Part shown: positions 45,778-55,212 of the stretch, one piece after another
Position numbering within the stretch: position 1 is the stretch's first letter
Layout of the letters: each line of letters begins with the position of its first letter
Assembly: GCA_002389665.1 (NCBI GenBank)
Contig: DGNO01000003.1
Location: forward strand, 186,001 to 250,000
Source: Rhodobiaceae bacterium UBA4490
GTDB taxonomy: Bacteria; Pseudomonadota; Alphaproteobacteria; Parvibaculales; Parvibaculaceae
Length of the DNA stretch: 64,000 bases
Direction: 5' to 3'
Position numbers and translations under genes: made by a program
Notes under the pieces: model-generated
Databases searched by the model: none
Told to the model about the DNA's origin: nothing
Seen by the model: only the letters and a program-made list of their open reading frames with translations

Positions 45778-47568
45778 ATGCGGATAAAATACGCCGGATG
45801 GCTGAAAGGGTTGGGGCTCGGCATCACCATGGCGGCGGGCCTTTCCACGGCGGCAGCCGCGGGTACTTATAAGCTGACGATCGGGGAAACCGAGGTCTCC
45901 TTCTCGGGCAACAAAGCCCAGGCCTTTGCGGTGAACGGAGAGGTGCCGGGGCCGCTTTTGCGCTTTGAGGAAGGCGAAGAGGTCACCATTCATGTGACGA
46001 ACACGCTGGATGTGCCGACTTCCGTTCACTGGCACGGGCTGCTGCTTCCCGGCGATATGGACGGCGTGCCCGGCTTCAACGGCTTTCCGGGCATCGCGCC
46101 CGGCGAGACCTTCACCTACCGGTTCCCCATCCGCCAGGCGGGCACCTATTGGTATCACGCCCATTCCGCCTATCAGGAACAGGAAGGGGTCTATGGGCCG
46201 CTCGTCATCGACCCGAAAGGCGCAGACCCGGTGAAAGCCGACCGCGAGCACGTCATTTTTCTCTCCGACTGGACGGATGAGCGCGGGGCGCAGGTGCATG
46301 CCAACCTGAAAGCGATGCCCGACTATTACAATTACGCACAGAACACGCTTTTCGACTTCTTCCGCGAGGCAAGCGAAGAAGGCTTCAGCGAAACGCTTGC
46401 CGAACGCGCCGCCTGGGGCGAGATGCGCATGATGCCGAGCGATATTGCCGATGTCTCGGGCTACACGTTCCTGATGAACGGCCAGCCGGAGCGCACGCCC
46501 TGGGCCGGCACATTCAAGCCGCATGAGCGGGTGCGCCTGCGCCTCATCAACGGCTCGGCCATGACCTATTTCGATTTCCGCATTCCCGGCCACAAACTGC
46601 AGGTCGTGCAGGCGGACGGGCAGAATGTCGAGCCCGTTAGCGTGGACGAGCTGCGCATCGCCGTTGCCGAAACTTATGACGTGATCGTCACGCCCCATTC
46701 CGCCGCGCCCTTGCAGCTCGTCGCCGAGGCCATGGACCGCAGCGGCTTTGCGCTCGGTACGCTGAGCACGGACGGCGCGCCCGCAAACCTGCCCCGGCCG
46801 CAGCAGCGTCCGCGCGGCGAACTCGCGATGAGCGATATGGGCATGCACCATGCCGGCATGGATCAAGGGGATATGGATCACGGCAGCATGGACCATAGTA
46901 AGATGGACCATAGCCAGATGTCCCACGACGCGCTGCCTCAGGAAGATATGAGCCACACGATGGATCATGGCTCGATGAACCATGGCGAGATGGACCATGA
47001 GGCGATGGGTCACGAGACCATGGACCACGGGAAGATGGGCCATGGTGCCATGCCCATGAAGAATGACAGCGTGCCGCCTTCCGCCCTGTCGCGCGATCAT
47101 GAACTGGTGCCGGGCGTGGGCGCGCCGGAAGGGGCGCGCGTGCTTTCCTATGCCGACTTGCGCGCGCTCGAAGACAACGACGATTTGCGCGCACCCATGC
47201 GCGAGATCGAAGTGCGGCTCGGCGGGACAATGGAACGCTATTTGTGGACCATCAACGGCAAGAAATTCTCCGAAGCCGAGCCCATCAAACTGAATTACGG
47301 CGAACGCGCCCGCCTCACTTTCATCAATGAAAGCATGATGAACCATCCGATGCATTTGCACGGCATGTTCGTCGAGCTGGAAAACGGCCAGCCGCGCGCG
47401 AAACAGCCGCGCAAACACATCGTCAATGTGGGGCCGGGGCGCAGCTATTCGGTGGAGATCACGGCGAACGAACCCGGCGAATGGGCCTTCCATTGCCACC
47501 TCCTCTATCACATGGCCTCCGGCATGATGCGCAAGGTCGTCGTGGCCGAACTGCCGGAAGGAGCGTGA
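45778..47568 (+). CDS. Copper resistance multicopper oxidase (CopA/PcoA type)
   Basis: This 596-residue periplasmic oxidase oxidises Cu(I) to protect the envelope. After an export signal (residues 7-31) the cupredoxin copper motifs HWHGLLLPG, HAHSAYQEQEG, HPMHLHGMF and HCHLLYHMASGMM are intact. A Met/His/Asp-rich stretch at about residues 355-425 with many MDH units (GMDQGDMDHGSMDHSKMDHS) is the copper-binding part typical of copper resistance oxidases. The N-terminus has twin basic residues only partly, so Tat or Sec export is open. It precedes copB in the same transcript. Confidence 0.92.
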   Translation: MRIKYAGWLKGLGLGITMAAGLSTAAAAGTYKLTIGETEVSFSGNKAQAFAVNGEVPGPLLRFEEGEEVTIHVTNTLDVPTSVHWHGLLLPGDMDGVPGFNGFPGIAPGETFTYRFPIRQAGTYWYHAHSAYQEQEGVYGPLVIDPKGADPVKADREHVIFLSDWTDERGAQVHANLKAMPDYYNYAQNTLFDFFREASEEGFSETLAERAAWGEMRMMPSDIADVSGYTFLMNGQPERTPWAGTFKPHERVRLRLINGSAMTYFDFRIPGHKLQVVQADGQNVEPVSVDELRIAVAETYDVIVTPHSAAPLQLVAEAMDRSGFALGTLSTDGAPANLPRPQQRPRGELAMSDMGMHHAGMDQGDMDHGSMDHSKMDHSQMSHDALPQEDMSHTMDHGSMNHGEMDHEAMGHETMDHGKMGHGAMPMKNDSVPPSALSRDHELVPGVGAPEGARVLSYADLRALEDNDDLRAPMREIEVRLGGTMERYLWTINGKKFSEAEPIKLNYGERARLTFINESMMNHPMHLHGMFVELENGQPRAKQPRKHIVNVGPGRSYSVEITANEPGEWAFHCHLLYHMASGMMRKVVVAELPEGA

Positions 47569-47571
47569 TCC

Positions 47572-48276
47572 ATGAAAAAGAAGACGCTTATAGCCACCGC
47601 CCTCGGGCTTTCCCTGATGAGCGCGCCCGCGCTTGCCATGGAAGACGACAGGCTCTTCCATTACTTCTCTCTTGAAACCGACTATGCCGATTGGGGAGAG
47701 GCGGAGCGCGAAGTCACCTTCGAAGGGGAAGGCTGGCTCGGCAACGACACCCACCGCGCCTGGCTGAAAACGGAAGGCGAATGGGAAGACGGCTCCTGGC
47801 ACGAGGCGGAAATTCAGCTGCTTTACAGCAAGCCTATTGCCGATTTCTGGGATGTGCAGGCAGGTGTGCGGCACGATTTCAAACCGCACCCCACCCATTA
47901 TGCCGTTCTCGGCGTGCAGGGCCTTGCCCCTTACTTCTTTGAAACGGAAGCGGCGTTCTTTTTAAGCGACGAAGGGGACAGCAGTTTCAGGGCAGAAGTC
48001 TCTTACGATCTTCTGATCACCCAGCGCCTGATCGCGGAACCTTACGGCGAAGCCAATTTCTATTTCCAGGATGTGGATGAGCAGGAAAAGGCCTCCGGCC
48101 TTGCCGATATCGATACGGGCCTGCAGCTGCGCTACGAGATCACGCGCAAATTCGCGCCTTATCTCGACTTCAATTACCGCAGCACTTTTTCAGGCACGCG
48201 GGATATTGCCGAGCGCGCAGGTGAAAACCCCGATAGTTTTGTGGTGCGGGCGGGCCTGCGCTTCTGGCTCAATTAG
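47572..48276 (+). CDS. copB: Outer-membrane copper resistance protein CopB
   Basis: This 234-residue protein has a signal peptide (cleaved after ...SAPALA) and a beta-barrel body rich in aromatic residues, ending in RAGLRFWLN with a terminal aromatic residue as typical for outer-membrane barrels. The WLKTEGEWEDG and YSKPIADFWDVQAGVRHDF blocks are characteristic of CopB/PcoB. It works with the multicopper oxidase encoded three bases upstream. Its last eight bases overlap the convergent lutC. Confidence 0.9.
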   Translation: MKKKTLIATALGLSLMSAPALAMEDDRLFHYFSLETDYADWGEAEREVTFEGEGWLGNDTHRAWLKTEGEWEDGSWHEAEIQLLYSKPIADFWDVQAGVRHDFKPHPTHYAVLGVQGLAPYFFETEAAFFLSDEGDSSFRAEVSYDLLITQRLIAEPYGEANFYFQDVDEQEKASGLADIDTGLQLRYEITRKFAPYLDFNYRSTFSGTRDIAERAGENPDSFVVRAGLRFWLN

Positions 48277-48934
48277 GCTCGAGCGCGGCTTCCGCCTCCT
48301 CACCGACAAGCAGGATCTGCAAAGAGCGCGGTCCGTGCGCGCCCATGACGAGGGTTGCCTCGATATCGCCGGTGCGCGAGGGCCCGCCGACAAGCGAGAG
48401 CGCGCGCGGCAATCTGTTGCCGCCCGCCTTGCGCGCGAGCGGCCAGATATCTTCCATGCCTGCCACGATCTGATCGGTCCGGAGCACGGCGACATGCACA
48501 TCCGGCAAAAGCCCCATGGCGAACGGATGCACGGCGCTCGACTGCATGATGACGGCGCCGGTTTCGGCAAGGCCCGCAAGCGCGCCGGTGACGGAGATCA
48601 CCCCATCAAGATCGTCTTTGCCGCGCTCGCTATGCAGCGAGAGTCCGGCTTCCTGCCAGCCGAGCGCAGTCAATTGCGGCTCATCGTTCAGCCAGACATC
48701 GCCTTTCAAGCTCTGCTCGCCAAGCGCATGGGCAAGGGAGGCGGGCACGGCGCGCATCTCGCGCACCGGCACGATGGTGCAGCCGAGCGAGAGGGCGAGA
48801 TGGCAGAACTGCGCGAGCCGCGCCGCGCCTTCTTTCGCGCCAAGCGCCGGGCGGAGCGGGGCGGGCTTTGCCGTGCCAGCGCTTGCCCCGCGCGAGCGGG
48901 CGATCTTGCCGAGAATATCTTCACGCGCGCTCAT
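48269..48934 (-). CDS. lutC: Lactate utilization protein C (LutC/YkgG)
   Basis: This 221-residue protein is the LutC subunit of the LutABC L-lactate dehydrogenase complex. The block GVISVTGALAGLAETGAVIMQSS and the HVAVLRTDQIV and GPSRTGDIEATLVMGAHGPRSL blocks are typical. LutC forms the third subunit of the iron-sulfur containing lactate oxidation complex. The start overlaps the stop of lutB by four bases. It converges on copB with an 8-base overlap. Confidence 0.9.
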   Translation of the reverse strand: MSAREDILGKIARSRGASAGTAKPAPLRPALGAKEGAARLAQFCHLALSLGCTIVPVREMRAVPASLAHALGEQSLKGDVWLNDEPQLTALGWQEAGLSLHSERGKDDLDGVISVTGALAGLAETGAVIMQSSAVHPFAMGLLPDVHVAVLRTDQIVAGMEDIWPLARKAGGNRLPRALSLVGGPSRTGDIEATLVMGAHGPRSLQILLVGEEAEAALEPN

Positions 48935-50376
48935 ACCCGCTCTCCTTTTGCGCCGCCGCGCCGTTTGCGCCGCTCATATTGCTCGAGGAATGTGGCGCCT
49001 TCGCCCACGTTCAAATCCCGCTTTTCGCTCCAACCCTTGCCTATAAAAGGTAAGGCATGGGCAACGCGCTCCTTGCCGCCCATCAGCGCCAGAACTTTAC
49101 GGCCCCATGTGGTCGCCAGCCGGTAGGCCCAGGGTGTGCGCGCGGCATAGGCCCAAAGCCCGAGCCCCCAGCGCTGGGCGGCAGGGGAATAGTGTTTGGA
49201 AAACTCTTCCTCGCGCCAATGCCGCATCATGGAAGGAAGGGGAATGCGCACGGGGCAGACTTCCTCGCATTTGCCGCAAAAGGTCGAGGCGTTGGGCAGC
49301 ATGGCGGCCTGCGAAACGCTGGTCAGCGCCGGGGTGAGCACCGAGCCCATTGGCCCTGAATAGACCGAGCCATAGGTCTGGCCGCCGACGCTGGTAAAAA
49401 CCGGGCAGGCATTAAGGCAGGCGCCGCAGCGGATGCAGCGCAGCATGTCTTCCACCGCCGTGCCGAGCATGTCCGAGCGGCCATTATCCACGAGCACGAT
49501 GTCGAAACTTTCCGGCCCGTCCGCATCGCCCTCCCGCCGGGGGCCGGAATAAAGCGAGAGATAATTCGCCGTGTCCTGGCCCGTCGCCGAGCGCGGCAGC
49601 ACGCGCCAGAAGAGCGCCAAATCATCGAGCGTCGGGATGATCTTCTCGATCCCCGTCACGGCAATATGTTTGCGCGGCAAGGTGGCGCAAAGATCGGCAT
49701 TACCTTCATTCGTCACAAGCGCAATGGAGCCCGTTTCGGCGATGAGGAAGTTCGCGCCGGTAATGCCGACATCGGCCTTCTTGAATCGCTCGCGCAGCAC
49801 GATGCGCGCTTCTTCCACGAGCTTGACCTTGTCTTCCACCCGCTCGGTGCGGCCATGGGCTTTGTGCGCCTCGTAGAACGTGTCCGCCACCTCGCCAGCC
49901 GTCAGGTGCCAGGCGGGGGCGACGATGTGAAAGGGTTTTTCCCCGCGCAGCTGGATAATGTATTCGCCAAGGTCGGTTTCGGTGACGGCCAGCCCTTCGG
50001 CTTCCAAAGCCGGGTTGAGCTCCAGCTCTTCCGTCACCATGGACTTCGATTTGATGACGGTTTGCGCGTCCACTTCTTTGCAGAGCTGGGCAATGATGCG
50101 GTTCGCTTCCTCCCCATCACGGGCCCAATGCACACGCCCGCCATTTTCGATCACGCGCTCTTCGAATTGCTGCAGATAAGTGTCGAGATTTTCCAGCGTA
50201 TGGCGTTTGATGTCGCGGGCCTGATCGCGCAGTGCCTCGAACTCGGGCATTTGCGCCATTGCATGATCGCGCATGGCGGTGAAAATCTTGCCGATGATGA
50301 AAAGCCCGCCCTGCAGGTTCTTATTGGCGATGGCTTTTTTCGCGCGGCCGTGGAATTTTTCCGTCGTGACATGCAT
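48931..50376 (-). CDS. lutB: Lactate utilization protein B, iron-sulfur
   Basis: This 481-residue LutB has the N-terminal LUD domain with VIKSKSMVTEELELN and LIAETGSIALVTNEGNADL. The C-terminal ferredoxin-type 4Fe-4S motifs are CIRCGACLNACPVF near residue 315 and CGKCEEVCPVRIPL near 363. It oxidises L-lactate to pyruvate with LutA and LutC. The start at 50376 is chosen because lutA ends six bases upstream and the MHVTTEKFHGRAKKAI start fits the family. Confidence 0.92.
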   Translation of the reverse strand: MHVTTEKFHGRAKKAIANKNLQGGLFIIGKIFTAMRDHAMAQMPEFEALRDQARDIKRHTLENLDTYLQQFEERVIENGGRVHWARDGEEANRIIAQLCKEVDAQTVIKSKSMVTEELELNPALEAEGLAVTETDLGEYIIQLRGEKPFHIVAPAWHLTAGEVADTFYEAHKAHGRTERVEDKVKLVEEARIVLRERFKKADVGITGANFLIAETGSIALVTNEGNADLCATLPRKHIAVTGIEKIIPTLDDLALFWRVLPRSATGQDTANYLSLYSGPRREGDADGPESFDIVLVDNGRSDMLGTAVEDMLRCIRCGACLNACPVFTSVGGQTYGSVYSGPMGSVLTPALTSVSQAAMLPNASTFCGKCEEVCPVRIPLPSMMRHWREEEFSKHYSPAAQRWGLGLWAYAARTPWAYRLATTWGRKVLALMGGKERVAHALPFIGKGWSEKRDLNVGEGATFLEQYERRKRRGGAKGERV

Positions 50377-50381
50377 GGGGC

Positions 50382-51128
50382 TTACTCCGTCATATCCGCA
50401 AGAAGCTCGGCGATATGCAGTGCCTTTATCTCCTTGCCTTCGCGCAGGAGCGCGCCTTCCATGTTCAAGAGGCAGCCGACATCGCCCGTCACCAGCGCCT
50501 CGGCGCCGGAGGCAAGGGCAGCTTCGGTTTTCCGCCGCACCATCTCGCCTGAGACTTCCGGATATTTGACGCAGAAAAGCCCGCCGAAGCCGCAGCAGAC
50601 TTCCGCATCTTCCATTTCCTTCACCTCGCATTTCTTCTGGCCGATCAGCGCGCGGGGCTGGGCCTTGATGCCCAGTTCGCGCAGGCCCGAGCAGGCATCG
50701 TGATAGGTGACGGAAAGGGGAACAGTGGCGGGCGCAAGCTCTATGCCGACGACATCGCTCAGGAAGCTCACCAGCTCGTAAGTGCGTCCGGCGAGCGCCT
50801 CCATGCGGGGTCGCCGCGGATCGCCTTCCTCAAAAAGTTTGGGATAATGCACACGCACCATCGCCCCGCAGGAGCCCGAGGGCACGACCACATAATCGAA
50901 GCCTTCATAGGTTTTCAGGAAATGCTCCGCCATGGCGCGCGCGCCGTTCCGGTCGCCGCTATTATAATTGGGCTGGCCGCAGCAGGTCTGCTCTTTCGGC
51001 ACCTCCACTTCAAAGCCTGCCTCTTCCAGCAGTTTGAGCGCGGCAAAGCCGACGCGCGGGCGCATGGTGTTCACAAGGCAGGTGGCAAAAAGCCCCACCT
51101 TTTTCGAGGCGGCGGATGGATGCGGCAT
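50382..51128 (-). CDS. lutA: Lactate utilization protein A, (Fe-S)-binding
   Basis: This 248-residue protein of the CCG-domain family (LutA/YkgE) has two cysteine-rich CCG motifs: PKEQTCCGQPNYNSG near residue 44 and EVCCGFGGLF near 175. CLVN at the start and DACSGLRELG supply further cysteines. It carries the cluster that takes electrons from lactate. The start at 51128 has GGAGG correctly upstream; an upstream ATG at 51233 would add 35 residues. Confidence 0.9.
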   Translation of the reverse strand: MPHPSAASKKVGLFATCLVNTMRPRVGFAALKLLEEAGFEVEVPKEQTCCGQPNYNSGDRNGARAMAEHFLKTYEGFDYVVVPSGSCGAMVRVHYPKLFEEGDPRRPRMEALAGRTYELVSFLSDVVGIELAPATVPLSVTYHDACSGLRELGIKAQPRALIGQKKCEVKEMEDAEVCCGFGGLFCVKYPEVSGEMVRRKTEAALASGAEALVTGDVGCLLNMEGALLREGKEIKALHIAELLADMTE

Positions 51129-51283
51129 AAAGGTCCTCCCAGCCGGCCCGGCTTTTTCCGTTTCCGGCGGGTCCGGCTTTCTGATTTGCCCCAGCATAGC
51201 AAAAAATGACGCCGCGGCATTGCCCTTCGCCATAACATTCGCTATCGCGGAGGAAACCCGCCTTAACGCGCAAAGGAAAAATC

Positions 51284-51311
51284 ATGGGACGTTTGACATG
51301 GGACGTTTGAC
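51284..51311 (+). repeat. 14-bp tandem duplication covering the SDR start codon
   Basis: ATGGGACGTTTGAC occurs twice in direct succession (51284-51297 and 51298-51311). The second ATG is in frame with the SDR gene; the first has the better Shine-Dalgarno (AAAGGA) but leads to an 8-codon frame ending in TGA at 51308-51310. Confidence 0.85.
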
Positions 51312-51999
51312 AGGCCGTAACATCGCACTGACCGGTGGCACCGGCGCCCTTGGCCGTGTCGTTGCCAAGCGCCTGACCGATGAAGGGGCTCAGGTGCATA
51401 TTCCCGCCATTGAAAACGAAGTGGACAAAGCCGCGCTGGGGCTCGGTGAGGCCGTCTCCGTCACCACCGGCATCGACCTTTCGGATGAGGCGGCGGTCAA
51501 AGATTTCTACGCCAAGCTGCCCCCGCTCTGGGCCTCCATCCATATTGCCGGCGGCTTTGCCTTTGCGCCCATTAGCGAGACGGATGCGGCAACCCTGCGC
51601 CAGCAATTCGAGATGAATGCGGTGAGCGCCTATCTTTGCTGCAAGGAAGCGGCCGCCAATATGAAAGCGGGCAAGGCCGGCGGGCGGCTCGTCAATGTCT
51701 CCGCCCGCCCGGCGCTGGAGCCCAGAGGCGGGGCGAACGTCACGGCTTATTTGATGGCCAAAGCCGGTATTGCCGCGTTGACGACGGCACTTGCCGAAGA
51801 GCTGAAAGACGAGCGCATCGCGGTCAATGCGGTCGCTCCTTCCATCATCGACACGCCCGCCAACCGGGAGGCCATGTCCGGGGCCGATTTTTCCACCTGG
51901 GTAACGCCCGGCGCGATTGCCGAGCTGATGTTGAGCCTCTGCGACCCGGATGCCGCCTCCGTCTCGGGCGCCGTGGTGCCGATTTACGGCTGGGTATAG
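51298..51999 (+). CDS. Short-chain dehydrogenase/reductase
   Basis: This 233-residue SDR has TGGTGALGRV near residue 13 and the VNVSARPALEPRGGANVTAYLMAKAG region, where YxxxK (YLMAK) is the catalytic pair and the preceding Ser is in NVSAR. The conserved AVAPSIIDTPANREAM matches the family. The start is chosen as the second ATG of a tandem duplication; the first, better-placed ATG is out of frame. Expression may therefore be lowered or depend on re-initiation. Substrate is unknown. Confidence 0.85.
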   Translation: MGRLTGRNIALTGGTGALGRVVAKRLTDEGAQVHIPAIENEVDKAALGLGEAVSVTTGIDLSDEAAVKDFYAKLPPLWASIHIAGGFAFAPISETDAATLRQQFEMNAVSAYLCCKEAAANMKAGKAGGRLVNVSARPALEPRGGANVTAYLMAKAGIAALTTALAEELKDERIAVNAVAPSIIDTPANREAMSGADFSTWVTPGAIAELMLSLCDPDAASVSGAVVPIYGWV

Positions 52000-52002
52000 T
52001 AT

Positions 52003-52015
52003 TAGAATAATTCTA
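52003..52015. promoter_or_regulatory. Palindrome TAGAATAATTCTA
   Basis: A 6+1+6 palindrome lies between the SDR gene and the monooxygenase gene. It may be an operator for the monooxygenase; no regulator is assigned. Confidence 0.3.
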
Positions 52016-52134
52016 GGGTGATACCCCAAAAATTCTTGTGAGGGCAGGTCCGCGTTTGTATAAAGCGCCAAGCGCGGGCCGGATGAGCGTTCAAACCGCC
52101 CGGCCGCGCCGCAACCGACATTTGGAGGAATGTG

Positions 52135-53673
52135 GTGACTGCCCCCACGACACACGGCGCATCTTTGGCCCGAGCCGGCACCGCCACCCCGCAAATCGCC
52201 ATTCTGGGCGCTGGCGCGGCGGGCCTTTGCATGGCCATTCAGCTCAAAAAAGCCGGCATCAACAGTTTCACGATCTACGAGAAGGCAGGCAGCGTCGCCG
52301 GCACCTGGCGGGACAATACCTATCCCGGGTCCGGCTGCGATGTGCCCTCGCATCTTTATTCCTTCTCCTTCGAGCCGAAGCACGACTGGAGCCGCAAATT
52401 CGCGCGGCAGCCGGAGATCGAGGCTTATTTCCAGCACTGTGCGGAAAAATACGGCCTCCTGCCCCATATCCGTTTCAACACCGAAATCGCCGAGGCCGCC
52501 TTCGATGAAGAAGAAGCGCTCTGGCGCATCCGCATGAGAGACGGCGAAGAGGTGAGCGCTGCGCTTTTCATCTCCGGCGCAGGTCAGCTCAACCAGCCTT
52601 TCACGCCGCATCTTGAAGGCATCGAAAACTTCAACGGCGCGGCATTTCATTCCGCCCGCTGGAACCATGACATCGATCTGACGGGCAAGACGGTCGCGGT
52701 TGTCGGCTCCGGCGCAAGCGCCATTCAGTTCGTGCCCGAAATCGCGCCGAAGGTGGAACATCTGACGCTTTTCCAGCGCACGCCCAACTGGGTGGTGCCG
52801 AAAGCGAACCGCCCCTATACGCGCCTTGAAAAGGCGCTCTTCAAGCGCTTTCCGGCGCTCGCCAAACTCCACCGCTACATGATCTATCTGACGCTGGAGC
52901 GTAATTTCCTCGCCTTCCTGAAGGACAGTTTCTTCGGCAAGCTGTTTGAAAAAGCCGCGCGCAAGGAAATCGAAACCCATATCGAGGACCCGGAGCTACG
53001 CGAAAAACTGACGCCGGACTTTCCGGCCGGCTGCAAGCGCATCCTGCTTTCAAACGACTGGTTCCCCGCCATGGCGCGGCCCAATGTGAGCGTGGAGACC
53101 GCCGGCATCGACCATGTGGAAGACGGCGCGCTGATCGGCAAGGACGGCAGAGCGCATGCGGCAGACGTCATCATCTACGGCACGGGTTTCAAAGCCACGG
53201 ACTTTCTTTGCCCGATGGAAATCAAAGGCCTTGGCGGGCGCTCGCTGAACGAAGCCTGGCGGGAGGGCGCGGAAGCTTACCGCGGCGTTGCCGTTTCCGG
53301 CTTCCCGAACTTCTTCATGATGTACGGGCCCAACACCAATCTCGGGCACAACTCGATCATCTTCATGATCGAGTGCCAGGTGAATTACATCATGCAATGC
53401 GTGCAGGCGCTGATCGGCAAGGACCTGGCCTATGTGGATGTCAAACCCGATGCGATGAGCGCGTTCAACACGCAGCTTCAGGAAGACATCAAGAAATCCG
53501 TTTGGGCGAGCGGCTGCACGAGCTGGTACAAGACCGAAAGCGGCAAGATCACCAATAACTGGTCGAGCTTCACCATGAAATATTGGTGGCAGATGCGCCG
53601 CGCCGATCTTGCGCACTTCGTGCAAGCGGTGAAACGCCACCGCAAGCCCCCCAATCTACAAGCTGCCGACTAG
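52135..53673 (+). CDS. Flavin-containing Baeyer-Villiger-type monooxygenase
   Basis: This FAD/NADPH-dependent monooxygenase has about 512 residues. The FAD-binding motif GAGAAGLC lies near residue 26, followed by EKAGSVAGTWRDNTYPGSGCD. The Baeyer-Villiger fingerprint F-x-G-x-x-x-H-x-x-x-W is exact in FNGAAFHSARW near 166. The NADPH-binding GSGASA lies near 193. It should convert ketones to esters or lactones, or act as a related oxygenase, in the cytoplasm. GTG 52135 is best placed after GGAGG at 52124-52128; GTG 52132 is the alternative. Confidence 0.9.
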   Translation: MTAPTTHGASLARAGTATPQIAILGAGAAGLCMAIQLKKAGINSFTIYEKAGSVAGTWRDNTYPGSGCDVPSHLYSFSFEPKHDWSRKFARQPEIEAYFQHCAEKYGLLPHIRFNTEIAEAAFDEEEALWRIRMRDGEEVSAALFISGAGQLNQPFTPHLEGIENFNGAAFHSARWNHDIDLTGKTVAVVGSGASAIQFVPEIAPKVEHLTLFQRTPNWVVPKANRPYTRLEKALFKRFPALAKLHRYMIYLTLERNFLAFLKDSFFGKLFEKAARKEIETHIEDPELREKLTPDFPAGCKRILLSNDWFPAMARPNVSVETAGIDHVEDGALIGKDGRAHAADVIIYGTGFKATDFLCPMEIKGLGGRSLNEAWREGAEAYRGVAVSGFPNFFMMYGPNTNLGHNSIIFMIECQVNYIMQCVQALIGKDLAYVDVKPDAMSAFNTQLQEDIKKSVWASGCTSWYKTESGKITNNWSSFTMKYWWQMRRADLAHFVQAVKRHRKPPNLQAAD

Positions 53674-53696
53674 AAGAACCCCTCCTCTACGGCACG

Positions 53697-53725
53697 AAGG
53701 GCTGCATGCGTATCATGCAGCCCTT
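53697..53725. terminator. Intrinsic terminator after the monooxygenase gene
   Basis: AAGGGCTGCATG and CATGCAGCCCTT form a perfect 12-bp stem with loop CGTAT, followed by CTTTATTTC. It separates the monooxygenase and the convergent LysR gene. Confidence 0.88.
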
Positions 53726-53733
53726 CTTTATTT

Positions 53734-54648
53734 CTAATCTGCTGCAAGAGCGCGCGCGGCGGCGACGATGGCCTCGCGCAGGCGCTCCGCCGCCGGGCTG
53801 AGCGAGCGTTCCTTCACCCGCAGCACGGCGTAAGAACAAGTGACGGGAAAGGGAAAGGCAGCCATATGCACGCGCTCGGTTTCCCCGATGCGCCGGGCAA
53901 CGGAAAGCGGCGCGCCGGTCAGCACCTGCGCATCGAGCGCAAGGCGAATGCAGGCGGAAAGATTTTCAAGTCTCAGCTGAGGAATGCCGCGCTCTTCCAT
54001 CGCCTGGCGGAAGAAATCGGGAAAGCGCGCATAATCATCCGCAAAGAGCCGAGGCGCCGCCCAGAGATGATCGAGATAATCTTCCGACGGCGCATCGGCA
54101 AGAACGAGCGGATGATCGGGCCGTGCCAGAATGACGGCAGGCTCGCTGGAGAGGAACTGAATGGTGAGCGCGTCCTGATGGGCGATGGGCTGAAAGCTCA
54201 CCCCGCCGAGCAGCACCATGTCGAGCTCGCGGTCCATGAGCCGGCGCATCAGGGCGTCCTGATGATCGGTGACGACGGAAATTTCCGCATGCCAGTCCCC
54301 CGCCTTCACCAGCCGCTCCAGGGCGGGCGGCACCAAAGCCTCGGTCGGCAAAGGCGCGGCGCCGAGAGAGACGCGGCCCGCCTCCCCGCCTTTCAAGAGC
54401 CCTGCCTCGCGTGTCAGCTCCCGGGCATCCTGAAGAAGCGCGCGGGCGCGGGGGAGAAGACGCTCGGCGCCTGCGGTCGGATGGACGGCGCGGGTCGTGC
54501 GGTCGAAAAGGCGCACGCCAAGGTCCTCTTCCAGTTTCTGGATGGAGCGGGTCAGCGCCGAATGGGTCAGCCCCTGCTCTTCCGCGGCAAGGCGAAAGGA
54601 GCCCAGCCGGTAAAGCGCCTCGAAATGACGGATTTGCCTTAGATCCAT
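53734..54648 (-). CDS. LysR-family transcriptional regulator
   Basis: This 304-residue LysR-type regulator has the N-terminal HTH (MDLRQIRHFEALYRLGSF, then AAEEQGLTHSALTRSIQKLE) and the effector-binding domain typical of this family. The target and ligand are unknown. It is convergent with the monooxygenase and divergent from the small gene at 54697, which, with its hydroxylase partner, is the more likely target. Confidence 0.92.
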   Translation of the reverse strand: MDLRQIRHFEALYRLGSFRLAAEEQGLTHSALTRSIQKLEEDLGVRLFDRTTRAVHPTAGAERLLPRARALLQDARELTREAGLLKGGEAGRVSLGAAPLPTEALVPPALERLVKAGDWHAEISVVTDHQDALMRRLMDRELDMVLLGGVSFQPIAHQDALTIQFLSSEPAVILARPDHPLVLADAPSEDYLDHLWAAPRLFADDYARFPDFFRQAMEERGIPQLRLENLSACIRLALDAQVLTGAPLSVARRIGETERVHMAAFPFPVTCSYAVLRVKERSLSPAAERLREAIVAAARALAAD

Positions 54649-54696
54649 GGCGCGCGCACCAATTCATTCTCAAAACTCAATAATAAAACAACATAA

Positions 54697-55212
54697 ATGA
54701 GTGTAATGAAAATGAAACACTCAAAAACCCGGAAACGCCTAACGTCTGGACGTCCTATGAGCCTGCCGCTTTTCTTCGGCCTCAGCGCTGCCCTGATCGG
54801 CGGCACCGTTCTTCTTCTCCACCTGCTTGGCCTTTCCAAGCGGGCGGCATTGACCGAGGAAAAGGCGCGCCAGCTCTTCCTGACCGATTATCCGGATGCC
54901 GATATCAAAGCCGTGAACTTGAGCGCGGCGGGAAGCGATGCCGTGCTCGAATTCTCGGAGGCGGAGCATATCGGCGTGCTGCAGAACATGGGCGCCTTCT
55001 GGGCGGCGCGCGCGCTCGGCGCCGGCGATATCGAAGCTGTTACCCGGCCCGCGCCGGACACGCTTCGCATCACACTCGACGATTTCACCGACCCGGCCAT
55101 CACGCTGCAGCTTGGGGATGAGCTTGCCGCCCGCTGGGAAGAAAAACTTGGCAGACTGCTTGGCGCGCCCAGCCGCGTCCCTCCTCAAACATCCCCAAGG
55201 GCCGCGATATGA
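54697..55212 (+). CDS. Membrane-anchored protein of unknown function, paired with fatty acid hydroxylase
   Basis: This protein of up to 171 residues has one membrane helix (about residues 24-45, LPLFFGLSAALIGGTVLLL) and a mostly soluble, charged domain with EEKARQLFLTDYPDADIK and a repeated helix-strand pattern. I do not recognise the family. Its stop overlaps the start of the fatty acid hydroxylase gene (ATGA), so the two are coupled, and it may be an accessory subunit. The start is uncertain: ATG 54697, 54709 or 54757 are possible and none has a strong Shine-Dalgarno. Confidence 0.65.
   Translation: MSVMKMKHSKTRKRLTSGRPMSLPLFFGLSAALIGGTVLLLHLLGLSKRAALTEEKARQLFLTDYPDADIKAVNLSAAGSDAVLEFSEAEHIGVLQNMGAFWAARALGAGDIEAVTRPAPDTLRITLDDFTDPAITLQLGDELAARWEEKLGRLLGAPSRVPPQTSPRAAI

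Noticed and set aside
46838..47060. Short tandem repeats resembling a CRISPR or minisatellite
   Set aside because: The repeats are MDH-type codons inside the multicopper oxidase frame and encode its Met/His-rich copper-binding segment; there are no constant repeats with unique spacers.
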